Source: Planctomycetaceae bacterium (GTDB taxonomy: Bacteria; Planctomycetota; Planctomycetia; Pirellulales; Thermoguttaceae). Taken from it: a stretch of DNA of 9,343 nucleotides. Position 1 is the stretch's first letter. Each line of letters begins with the position of its first letter. The DNA lies in assembly GCA_031278315.1 (NCBI GenBank), contig JAITKS010000218.1, forward strand, positions 1 through 9,343, read 5' to 3'. The position numbers were made by a program, and so were the translations under genes. The notes beneath the pieces are model-generated. The model saw nothing but the letters and a program-made list of their open reading frames with translations. It was not told the origin of the DNA and did no database searches. Below are positions 1 to 5,879 of this stretch, one piece after another.

Positions 1-119
1 AAATCTAAAATTACAAAATCTGATTTCTCTGTGTTCTCTGTGTCCTCTGTGGTTAATAAAAAAAATATTCCACTGATATATTACTAAAAAACGAATTTTA
101 AAGTGTAATTGGTATATTA
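1..119 (+). repeat. Composite dispersed repeat, copy A
   Basis: This stretch matches 8625-8750 almost base for base in the same orientation. It starts with an A/T-rich AAATCTAAAATTACAAAATC block. A 9-bp unit CTCTGTGTT then occurs about three times (27-53), followed by GGTTAATAAAAAAAA, the motif TATTCCACTGATATATTAC (66-84) and AATTGGTATATT. It contains no open reading frame of note. A shorter inverted relative lies at 5355-5402. No transposase is present in the window, so whether it is mobile is unknown. The copy may begin before the window starts. Confidence 0.8.
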
Positions 120-207
120 TATCAGTAGAATTTTTGTTTTTTAAATTTTTATAATTTTTAAACACGAAATACACGAACAAGAGCTAACTATCAAGAAGTC
201 CCGCTAG
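118..207 (+). repeat. Dispersed repeat, inverted partner of 9139-9229
   Basis: Read on the plus strand, this stretch matches the reverse complement of 9139-9229 with few differences. Shared landmarks in order are TATATCAG.(A/G)GAAT, an A/T-rich run, AAACACGAAATACAC, AACTATCAAGAAGTCCC and GCTAG. Its first bases are a reverse copy of the 19-bp TATTCCRCTGATATATTAC motif. It joins directly to composite repeat copy A on the left and to the long inverted repeat on the right. Confidence 0.75.
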
Positions 208-276
208 GGACGACACTTTATTAATTGTGATCCAGCATACGGAAGTAGCTAATAAAGTGTCGTCCCTGCGGGACTT
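196..276. repeat. Long inverted repeat (REP/MITE-like hairpin)
   Basis: The left arm (196-223, AAGTCCCGCTAGGGACGACA then CTTTATTA) and right arm (250-276) are complementary apart from one inserted base, with a 26-base loop between them. Each arm also holds a small hairpin of its own: GTCCC-GCTA-GGGAC at 198-211 and GTCCC-TGC-GGGAC at 262-274. It lies about 90 bases past the sdhB stop codon and so could end or protect that transcript, but no T-run follows it on the minus strand. A degenerate relative without the full stem lies at 9092-9150. Confidence 0.8.
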
Positions 277-333
277 AACAGATATGTGATTTATAATTTA
301 AAATTCGTAAACAACCCAAAAAACGAAAACAAT

Positions 334-352
334 TATTCCACTGATATATTAC
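334..352 (+). repeat. 19-bp motif TATTCCACTGATATATTAC
   Basis: This is a solitary copy of the motif that also occurs at 66-84, 8574-8592, 8691-8709 and 9215-9232 (plus strand) and at 116-131, 5355-5373 and 5462-5480 (minus strand). Here it stands without the CTCTGTG block, 16 bases past the sdhB stop codon. Its function is unknown. Confidence 0.7.
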
Positions 353-367
353 TAATTTTTAATCTTA

Positions 368-1111
368 TTAATCTTGTAATTTTGCGCATAGAAATTCTCT
401 GTTTAGACGTGCGATGTGCGCGATTGAAATTCCCTTCGGACACTCGGCTTGACACGATTGAGTGTTTGTACAACTCCCAAATCCTAGTTCGTCCATTTTT
501 GCAATCATTGCCTTCGCCCGCTTGGCTGCTTCGATTTTGCCCTGCGGTAATTTCGCTAAAGCCGATACCCTCGCCGCTACAAATAACATCGCTGAACCAT
601 TTTTACACGTTGCTACACACGCACCACAACCAATACACGCCGAAGCATCCATCGATTCATCAGCATCACCCTTTGTAATCGGAATTGCATTGCCGTCCGG
701 CACCCCGCCCGTGTTTACATTAATAAATCCGCCCGCTTGCAAAATCTGATCAAAAGCATTCCGATTGACAACCAAATCCTTAATTACCGGAAACGCCGCA
801 GATCGCCAAGGCTCAACCGTTATCGTATCGCCATCCTTGAACTTTCGCGCATGTAATTGACAAGTCGTTATATCCTCATCCGGTCCATGCGCTCTGCCGT
901 TAATATACAAAGAACACATACCGCAAATGCCCTCACGGCAATCATGATCAAACGCTATCGGCTCTTTTCCTTCCGTTATAAGTTTATTATTCAAAATATC
1001 TAACATCTCAAGAAACGAAGTATCCGATGAGATATTATCAATATAATAAGTTTCAAATCGACCCCTTGATTTTGCGTTTTTTTGACGCCATATTTTCAGT
1101 GTAAATTTCAT
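368..1111 (-). CDS. sdhB: Succinate dehydrogenase/fumarate reductase iron-sulfur subunit
   Basis: The 247-aa product carries electrons between the flavin in SdhA and the haems and quinone in SdhC. The N-terminal ferredoxin-like domain shows a [2Fe-2S] motif, CREGICGMC (C58, C63, C66) with C84 as fourth ligand. The C-terminal domain has CIGCGACVATC (C159, C162, C165, C169) and C214, C220 and C224 before Pro, the usual pattern for one [4Fe-4S] and one [3Fe-4S] cluster. All expected cysteines are present and length is normal for the family. The ATG at 1109-1111 begins the conserved domain at once, and no Shine-Dalgarno is seen. It is the last gene of the sdhC-sdhA-sdhB set, but lies 340 bp from sdhA behind its own leader element and a 76-bp tandem duplication, so it may be transcribed separately. 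The sequence does not show whether the complex works mainly as dehydrogenase or fumarate reductase in vivo. Confidence 0.97.
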   Translation of the reverse strand: MKFTLKIWRQKNAKSRGRFETYYIDNISSDTSFLEMLDILNNKLITEGKEPIAFDHDCREGICGMCSLYINGRAHGPDEDITTCQLHARKFKDGDTITVEPWRSAAFPVIKDLVVNRNAFDQILQAGGFINVNTGGVPDGNAIPITKGDADESMDASACIGCGACVATCKNGSAMLFVAARVSALAKLPQGKIEAAKRAKAMIAKMDELGFGSCTNTQSCQAECPKGISIAHIARLNREFLCAKLQD

Positions 1112-1114
1112 TTT

Positions 1115-1266
1115 TCGTTACAATAAATAAATCAAAATGTAAAGACACAAAACATTGAGTCTCCACAAGATTTTTCGGTTGTTATCTTTTTCGTTACAAT
1201 AAATAAATCGAAATGTAAAGACACAAAGCATGAGTCTCCACAGGATTTTTCGGTTGTTATCTTTTT
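1115..1266 (-). repeat. 76-bp tandem duplication in the sdhB leader
   Basis: Two near-identical units lie head to tail, 1115-1190 and 1191-1266. Each starts TCGTTACAATAAATAAATC and ends TTTTTCGGTTGTTATCTTTT on the plus strand. They differ by a few substitutions and one deleted base. The first unit almost touches the sdhB start codon, so the duplication doubles whatever signal sits directly upstream of sdhB. Confidence 0.9.
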
Positions 1267-1345
1267 AACTTGATCTCAGTTGAAATTTCGGTTCGAGTTG
1301 TCTGCTTATCTGTAATTAAAAGCCGATAACCGAAATTTAATGTGT
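1262..1345 (-). promoter_or_regulatory. Repeated leader element, sdhB copy
   Basis: Read in the sense of sdhB, the left arm AAATTTCGGTT (1328-1338) pairs perfectly with the right arm AACCGAAATTT (1283-1293) over 11 bp, with a 34-base loop. The part CAGATAAG...CTCGAACCGAAATTTCAA followed by TGAGATCAAGTTAAAAAGAT closely matches the copy upstream of rpsG. The TCGTACTAT block seen in other copies is missing here; CACACATTAA takes its place, next to the 12-bp repeats. Whether it acts as RNA or as a DNA site is unknown. The arm-to-start distance is 171 bases, or 95 if one 76-bp unit is discounted. Confidence 0.55.
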
Positions 1346-1398
1346 GAATTAAAGTGTGAATTAAAGTGTGAATTAAAGTGTGAGTTAAAGTGTGAATA
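1342..1398. repeat. 12-bp minisatellite, GTGTGAATTAAA x 4.7
   Basis: Units run 1342-1353, 1354-1365, 1366-1377 and 1378-1389 (one A to G change), with a partial unit at 1390-1398. On the plus strand the unit and the following AATAGTTTAAAAA resemble the tail of the leader element upstream of sdhA, so the array may be an amplified element tail facing the opposite way. It lies between sdhA and sdhB. Confidence 0.9.
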
Positions 1399-1451
1399 GT
1401 TTAAAAACATTCTATACATTTCATTGAGCAAATCTAAAAAATTAATCTTAA

Positions 1452-3401
1452 TTAATCTTTATAATTTCTTGTTGACAGTTTGACAGTTTCATAAATCAGT
1501 TGTTCTTTGTGTAATGTAGGCATTTTGTTTTCTCCTTGATATTCCCATGCGGCGGCATACATATAATTTTCGTCGTCACGTTTTGTTTCGCCGTCATCTG
1601 TTTGCATTTCTTCGCGGAAGTGTCCTCCGCAAGATTCTTTTCGATTTAATGCGTCGAGAGTTATGAGTTTTCCTATTTCGATGAAATCAGCTAATCTTAT
1701 TGCTTTTTCTAACTCTTGATTAAATTCAGCATTTGTACCTGGTACTAATACATCTGTCCAAAATTCGTTACGTACTTCTTCGATCAATTCGAGAGCTTTA
1801 TTCAATCCTTTTTCGTTTCTTGCCATTCCTACATATTCCCACAAAATTCGTCCTAATTTTTTGTGGATATTATCAACAGTTTGTTTGCCCTTGATATTAA
1901 GTATTTTGTTTATTTTTTCTTTAATTTGATTTTCGGTATCATTGAATGCTTGATGTTTTATATCTGTTTTTGGAGTTTGTATTTCGTTTGCCAAGTAATC
2001 ACCTATTGTGTACGGCAGGACGAAATATCCGTCTGCTAGTCCTTGCATTAATGCTGAAGCGCCTAATCGGTTTCCGCCGTGATCACTGAAATTAGCTTCA
2101 CCGATTGCATACAAACCTGAAATAGTTGTCATCAAGTTGTAATCTACCCATATACCTCCCATTGTGTAGTGTATTGCAGGATATATTTGCATCGGTTCTT
2201 TGTACGGATTTACATCTGTGATTTTTTCATACATTTGAAAAAGATTACCATACCGCTCTGCAATAACTTCTTGACCAAGCCGTTCTATTGCAGTTGAGAA
2301 ATCTAGGAATACAGCAAGTCCTGTTTCGTTTACGCCGAATCCTGCGTCGCATCGTTCTTTTGCAGCGCGTGAAGCTACATCCCGCGGCACAAGATTTCCA
2401 AACGCCGGATAACGGCGTTCCAAATAATAATCTCGATCCGATTCTGGAATTTGCGACGGTTTAATTTGTTTCTTTCTTAACTTTTCTACATCTTCGATAT
2501 TCTTTGGAGTCCATATTCTGCCGTCATTCCGAAGCGACTCCGACATAAGCGTGAGTTTAGACTGCTGCTCGCCATGAACCGGAATACAAGTCGGATGTAT
2601 CTGCGTGAAACACGGATTAGCAAAAAATGCACCGCGTTTATAACATTGTATCATTGCCGAGCCGTTACTATTCATTGCATTTGTTGAGAGGAAAAACGCA
2701 TTGCCGTATCCTCCGCTTGCAATAACGACCGCATGCGCTCCATGACGTTCAATTTCGCCTGTTTCTAAATTGCGGACGATAATACCTTTCGCCTTACCGT
2801 CAATCACGACCAAATCCAACATTTCACGCCGATTATACGATTTAACATTTCCCTCCGCGATTTGACGATTAAGAGCAGAATAAGCACCAATCAATAATTG
2901 TTGTCCAGTTTGACCGCGTGCGTAAAAAGTTCGTGAAACTTGTGCACCGCCGAAAGAACGATTCGCCAACATTCCGCCGTACTCGCGGGCAAAAGGAACG
3001 CCCTGAGCTACACATTGATCTATTATCAACGGACTAACTTCCGCCAATCGATAAACGTTTGATTCACGCGAACGATAATCTCCGCCCTTGATCGTATCGT
3101 AAAATAAACGATAAACAGAATCGTTATCGTTTTGATAATTTTTCGCCGCATTGATTCCGCCTTGTGCCGCTATCGAATGAGCGCGGCGGGGACTGTCAGA
3201 TATACAGAATACTTTCACGTTATAACCTAACTCGCCAAGTGAAGCCGACGCCGATGCACCGCCTAAACCTGTGCCTATCACTATTATTTCCAGCTTACGT
3301 TTGTTCGCCGGACTGACTACCTTGATAGTAGATTTATGACGCGTCCACTTTTCGGACAATATTCCGTCAGGAGTTTTCGATTGCAATTTAGTTTCAGACA
3401 T
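1452..3401 (-). CDS. sdhA: Succinate dehydrogenase/fumarate reductase flavoprotein subunit
   Basis: The 649-aa catalytic subunit interconverts succinate and fumarate using covalently bound FAD, and passes electrons to SdhB on the cytoplasmic face of the membrane. The dinucleotide-binding motif IGTGLGG is at residues 42-48. RRAHSIAAQGGINA holds the likely FAD-linked His75. Active-site signatures include HPT at 269-271, LVPRDVASR with R340 as likely proton-transfer Arg, HYTMGG at 411-416 and NFSDHGGNRLGASA with R445. The capping and C-terminal helical domains are complete, and CGGHFR at 591-596 is the usual late motif. The N-terminal extension before the FAD fold (about 37 aa) and the total length fit the Bacteroidota-type family rather than the shorter E. 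coli enzymes. The ATG at 3401 follows a leader element directly, with no Shine-Dalgarno. sdhC lies upstream across 425 bp. C is much scarcer on the plus strand in 1452-2230 than in 2560-3400. Confidence 0.98.
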   Translation of the reverse strand: MSETKLQSKTPDGILSEKWTRHKSTIKVVSPANKRKLEIIVIGTGLGGASASASLGELGYNVKVFCISDSPRRAHSIAAQGGINAAKNYQNDNDSVYRLFYDTIKGGDYRSRESNVYRLAEVSPLIIDQCVAQGVPFAREYGGMLANRSFGGAQVSRTFYARGQTGQQLLIGAYSALNRQIAEGNVKSYNRREMLDLVVIDGKAKGIIVRNLETGEIERHGAHAVVIASGGYGNAFFLSTNAMNSNGSAMIQCYKRGAFFANPCFTQIHPTCIPVHGEQQSKLTLMSESLRNDGRIWTPKNIEDVEKLRKKQIKPSQIPESDRDYYLERRYPAFGNLVPRDVASRAAKERCDAGFGVNETGLAVFLDFSTAIERLGQEVIAERYGNLFQMYEKITDVNPYKEPMQIYPAIHYTMGGIWVDYNLMTTISGLYAIGEANFSDHGGNRLGASALMQGLADGYFVLPYTIGDYLANEIQTPKTDIKHQAFNDTENQIKEKINKILNIKGKQTVDNIHKKLGRILWEYVGMARNEKGLNKALELIEEVRNEFWTDVLVPGTNAEFNQELEKAIRLADFIEIGKLITLDALNRKESCGGHFREEMQTDDGETKRDDENYMYAAAWEYQGENKMPTLHKEQLIYETVKLSTRNYKD

Positions 3402-3518
3402 TTTTAAACTGTTCGCACTTTAAATTTCGGATAACACCGCCGGCTTACATTCAATATGAAAGCTCTTAATAAATAGCTTTGAATACACAAAATTTCATAG
3501 TACGAGTTGTATAATTAC
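3402..3518 (-). promoter_or_regulatory. Repeated leader element, sdhA proximal copy
   Basis: In the sdhA sense it reads TTATACAACTCGTACTAT, then left arm AAATTTTG (3488-3495). An inner hairpin AAAGCT...AGCTTT follows, then GTAAGCCGGCGG, right arm CGAAATTT (3422-3429) and the tail AAAGTGCGAACAGTTTAAAA, which runs straight into the ATG. The arms pair over 8 bp, with one G-U wobble where other copies have G-C. This is the copy closest to a start codon (20 bases). Confidence 0.6.
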
Positions 3519-3568
3519 TTTATAATATTCTTTTTGTTAATTCATAAATATTGCAGCAGAATATTATA

Positions 3569-3711
3569 AATTTTAAGTTGAATTTTAAATTTTAAATTTT
3601 AAAGCTGAATTTTGAATTTAAATTTTAAATTTGAATTTTAAATTTGAATGTTGAATTAAATTTCAAAGTTGAATTGAATTTTAAATTTTAAATTTTGAAT
3701 TTTGAATTTTA
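3569..3711. repeat. A/T low-complexity tract of TTGAATTTTAAA-like units
   Basis: About 140 bases consist almost only of degenerate repeats of TTGAATTTTAAATTTTAAA type. No coding potential is visible. The tract separates the two leader-element copies upstream of sdhA and accounts for much of the sdhC-sdhA gap. It looks like slippage expansion. Confidence 0.85.
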
Positions 3712-3787
3712 CCAAATCTCGGAAAGCAGTTTTTTAATGAATAATTTTTTGCGGCAGCGAAATTTCATAGTACGATATTTATATTCA
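3705..3787 (-). promoter_or_regulatory. Repeated leader element, sdhA distal partial copy
   Basis: In the sdhA sense it reads ATAAATATCGTACTATG, then left arm AAATTTCG (3758-3765), then ATTATTCATTAAAAAACTG and right arm CGAGATTT (3714-3721). The arms pair over 8 bp with one G-U wobble. The middle resembles the copy at 5052-5172 (TATTCGTTAAAAAGTCTGAT). The tail runs into the low-complexity tract. It lies just past the sdhC stop codon. Confidence 0.45.
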
Positions 3788-3826
3788 CAAAAAACAACTG
3801 AAATATTACGGTAAATGATTGTGCAA

Positions 3827-4561
3827 CTATTTGTGATTTGTTTCGTTTGAACATTCGTTTGAACATTCAATTGAGGAGTAAATACCGCAGGGATGATTGT
3901 TTTTAATGTTTTGCGAATTGAAAAAGAAATAAACCGGTATCAAAATAAAAGCTGCTGTTATAACAATTGCGTATATTTTTGCGAGTAATTGCAGACGCGG
4001 AATCCATTTTGAATTACTTACTCCGATAGATTGGAAAGCACTCCAAAAACCGTGCGAAATATGAAAGTATAAAGCGAATATCCAAACGATATACAAGACA
4101 CAATAATACCATTGGCTAAATAATGCAGCTAAGAGTTCGTAAGCGTTTTGAGTTTCATTTCCGAGCAAACTTTGTAATTGCATTTTCGACCAGAAATGAA
4201 CGAAATGCAAACCAAGAAAACCTAGTACAATCGCCCCTAAAACAAACATGTTTTTTGAAGCCCATGATGAAGCTGCCGATTTATTGCTAACTAAATATTT
4301 CACGGGGCGTGCTGTTTGATTCTTTAACGTAACGATAATTGAACAAATTATATGAATAATAAAACCCGACGCTAAAACAGGCACCATTATTTGTACGAAT
4401 ATATTTGTATTCATAAATTCGCATGCTTGTTCGTAAAGTTCGCGCGAGTATAACGCTGTCAAATTTATCGACACGTGTACTACAAGAAAAATCACTAAAA
4501 ATAAACCGCTCAGGCTCATTATAAGTTTTTTACCGATTGATGAACAAATAAAGTCTATCAT
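3827..4561 (-). CDS. sdhC: Succinate dehydrogenase/fumarate reductase cytochrome b subunit
   Basis: The 244-aa membrane anchor should bind two b haems and menaquinone, joining SdhA and SdhB to the inner membrane. Five hydrophobic helices are visible at about residues 13-33, 56-79, 104-124, 150-168 and 195-214. Candidate haem ligands are H29, H70, H119 or H122, and H167 or H170, matching the one-per-helix pattern of the single-subunit, di-haem family (B. subtilis SdhC, W. succinogenes FrdC). The motif HISHGFWSAFQSIG at 167-180 is typical of Bacteroidota versions. The tail after residue 215 is polar and includes ECSNECSN, encoded by a 12-bp tandem duplication, so the C-terminus is probably not conserved. 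The ATG at 4561 starts the family-typical N-terminus (SSIGKKLIMSLSGL) and has no Shine-Dalgarno. It is the first gene of the sdhC-A-B set. Confidence 0.95.
   Translation of the reverse strand: MIDFICSSIGKKLIMSLSGLFLVIFLVVHVSINLTALYSRELYEQACEFMNTNIFVQIMVPVLASGFIIHIICSIIVTLKNQTARPVKYLVSNKSAASSWASKNMFVLGAIVLGFLGLHFVHFWSKMQLQSLLGNETQNAYELLAALFSQWYYCVLYIVWIFALYFHISHGFWSAFQSIGVSNSKWIPRLQLLAKIYAIVITAAFILIPVYFFFNSQNIKNNHPCGIYSSIECSNECSNETNHK
3844..3867. repeat. 12-bp tandem duplication inside the sdhC 3' end
   Basis: CGTTTGAACATT occurs twice without a gap (3844-3855 and 3856-3867). It encodes ECSN twice in the SdhC tail and keeps the reading frame. It is the same size class as the 12-bp repeats at 1342-1398 and 4741-4764. 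Confidence 0.9.
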
Positions 4562-4579
4562 AATTTATTTAAGGGGAAT

Positions 4580-4668
4580 TTTTATACAACCTGTAATTGA
4601 ATTTCGGCGAATCATACGATATGTTTACGCTTTGAAAATTCCGAATTTCATAATAAAGTGTGTATAAA
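4580..4668 (-). promoter_or_regulatory. Repeated leader element, sdhC copy
   Basis: In the sdhC sense it reads TTATACACACTTTATTATG, then left arm GAAATTCGG (4641-4649). An inner hairpin CATA-TCG-TATG comes next, then ATTCG, right arm CCGAAATTC (4599-4607) and the tail AATTACAGGTTGTATAAAAA. Eight of nine arm positions pair. The right arm ends 37 bases before the sdhC start codon. Confidence 0.5.
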
Positions 4669-5051
4669 TTTAATATCTTATTTTATCTAATATTCTTAAC
4701 GATGCGTTTTCCAGCAGGGTTATTAATTGACAAATCAATTGACAACACAAATGACAACACAAATGTCGAAATTATTCTACCTAATTTTTTTAACAAATCA
4801 ACTTCTGTAGTTAATTGCCGACACATACGCCGGTCTTGTATCTCATTAAAACCGGAAATTATCAAGCGGATTTATTTCTTGCAAAGGAACGTATAATGAC
4901 CAAATTTTAACAAAAAAATTAATAAAATAATTAACAAGTTAATGAGGTTATTTGTTAATTAGGCAGACAGATTTTCCTAGAATAAAAAAGCTCTTTAATG
5001 TTGTAACATTGAAATTATTTTTTGGGAGTAAGATTCTTTTGCTTGCAATTT
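4669..5051. other. Gene-free divergent spacer, left part
   Basis: No gene can be supported here. The stretch holds a 12-bp tandem duplication GACAACACAAAT (4741-4752, 4753-4764), an inverted repeat CCGGT...ACCGG (4830-4855), ATTAACAA...TTGTTAAT (4930-4959) and a small hairpin AATGTT-GT-AACATT (4997-5010). A 60-codon minus-strand frame at 4683-4865 starts with TTG and reads partly protein-like, but it contains the tandem repeat and matches no family I know. It may be a gene remnant. Confidence 0.5.
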
Positions 5052-5172
5052 TCTATGTTATACGCATCGTAATTATGAATTTCGGTGATATAAAACTATT
5101 CGTTAAAAAGTCTGATTTCTGATATGTAATCAGGCAACTCGATCCGAAAATCAAATAAGAGCAATTTAAAAT
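5052..5172 (+). promoter_or_regulatory. Repeated leader element, copy far upstream of rpsL
   Basis: It reads TTATACGCATCGTAATTATG, left arm GAATTTCGG (5077-5085), an inner hairpin CTGATT...AATCAG, GGCAACTCGAT, right arm CCGAAAATC (5144-5152) and the tail AAATAAGAGCAATTTAAAAT. Eight of nine arm positions pair. It is similar over its full length to the rpsG copy. Unlike the other copies it is far from a gene start (727 bases before rpsL), which suggests that a gene directly after it was lost, or that the spacer grew by repeat insertion. Confidence 0.55.
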
Positions 5173-5270
5173 AATAAGGTTGGTGTGCCGCCGAATCTAC
5201 TGATGATCACCCCGCAAGGAATCACCTAAGTTTGACTTCACCACAATGTCTTTATCGGAGATTAAAAAAT
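5173..5270 (+). other. Unexplained higher-GC island (gene remnant or small RNA)
   Basis: Within an A/T-rich spacer, about 5178-5260 is clearly richer in G and C (GGTTGGTGTGCCGCCG, ATCACCCCGCAAGGAATCACC). The plus-strand frame ending at TAA in ATCACCTAAG reads NKVGVPPNLLMITPQGIT, with an in-frame stop shortly upstream. I do not recognise it. It lies exactly where a gene would follow the leader element. It has no tRNA T-loop or acceptor end, and I see no strong fold. It may be a decayed gene or a small RNA. Confidence 0.35.
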
Positions 5271-5310
5271 AGTTCTTTATAATTTATCGTAACTATTCGA
5301 TAGAATCTTT

Positions 5311-5354
5311 GTGACAATTCGGTAAACAATTGGTGACAATTCGGTAAACAATTG
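5311..5354. repeat. 22-bp tandem duplication
   Basis: GTGACAATTCGGTAAACAATTG occurs as two exact adjacent copies, 5311-5332 and 5333-5354. It abuts the dispersed repeat that begins at 5355. Confidence 0.9.
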
Positions 5355-5480
5355 GTAATATATCAGCAGAATTTTTTTATTCACCCCAGAGAACACAAAG
5401 TATATATAGTATATATAGTGAAAAAATTTTCTTCGTTGAGATGTATAACAATTTAGACATCGTAATATATCAGTGGAATA
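5355..5480 (-). repeat. Composite dispersed repeat, copy D (inverted)
   Basis: Read on the minus strand, 5355-5402 is CTTTGTGTTCTCTGGGGTGAATAAAAAAATTC followed by TGCTGATATATTAC, a shortened relative of the block shared by 1-119 and 8625-8750. A second minus-strand copy of the 19-bp motif (TATTCCACTGATATATTAC) lies at 5462-5480. Between them are a TATATATAG double repeat (about 5401-5419) and unassigned A/T-rich sequence. Confidence 0.65.
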
Positions 5481-5660
5481 ACTCAAAGGTTTCAAGTTCA
5501 TTTTTCGCTAACGTAATTTTTTATCTTATTTTTAAAATTCATAATTCAAAAAAATTTTGAAAAAAAATTCTGCCGATGCATTGCATTATTATATTACTAA
5601 TTACTAAATTTTTATGTGAGTTTTTTTGAAATTTATTAGTAAACATTCACGATCAATAAT
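5481..5660. other. Gene-free A/T-rich spacer upstream of rpsL
   Basis: No coding potential is visible. There is a perfect hairpin TTCAAAA-AAA-TTTTGAA (5545-5561). A region near 5568-5600 looks like a diverged or interrupted copy of the 19-bp motif (ATTCTGCCGATGCATT...ATATTAC). Confidence 0.4.
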
Positions 5661-5685
5661 TCGCTTGACAGAGGAGTAGTCCCCG

Positions 5686-5713
5686 TTGACAGTATTTAAA
5701 TATAAGTTATGAT
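5686..5713 (+). promoter_or_regulatory. Possible rpsL promoter, TTGACA-16-TATGAT
   Basis: TTGACA at 5686-5691 and TATGAT at 5708-5713 are separated by 16 bases, close to the general sigma-70 pattern. A second TTGACA lies at 5665-5670. The site would give a 5' leader of about 160 bases before rpsL. Bacteroidota primary promoters usually resemble TTTG and TAnnTTTG instead, so in such a genome this match may be chance. Confidence 0.3.
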
Positions 5714-5879
5714 TCTGCACTCAATTTTTTAACATAATACCTCTTGAGAAAAATGAATGCTTAAAGAATACCGTTTCAATATAGTAAGATTAACTTTTAA
5801 CAATATGCGTCTAAACTAATTAAACGTAATAAGATTTTAGTTTTTTGAAACAATTCAGAATAAACCAGACATAAAATTT

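Noticed and set aside
286..749. Two plus-strand open frames (286-678 and 462-749)
   Set aside because: Both lie largely antisense to sdhB, whose cysteine motifs and length are unmistakable. Their translations show no family features.
1342..1398. CRISPR array
   Set aside because: The 12-bp units are contiguous with no spacers, and no cas gene is present. It is a minisatellite.
4683..4865. 60-codon minus-strand frame, partly protein-like (NEIQDRRMCRQLTTEVDLLKK)
   Set aside because: It has a TTG start directly after a stop codon, contains a 12-bp tandem repeat (FVLSFVLS) and matches no family I recognise. The plus-strand frame over the same bases is no better. A gene remnant cannot be excluded.
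5173..5270. tRNA, tmRNA or SRP RNA in the GC-rich island
   Set aside because: There is no GTTCRA-type T-loop, no paired acceptor stem, no CCA end and no GGAAG-type SRP loop.
5277..5501. 74-codon minus-strand frame
   Set aside because: It is built from the 22-bp tandem duplication and the dispersed repeat, so the frame is a by-product of repeats.
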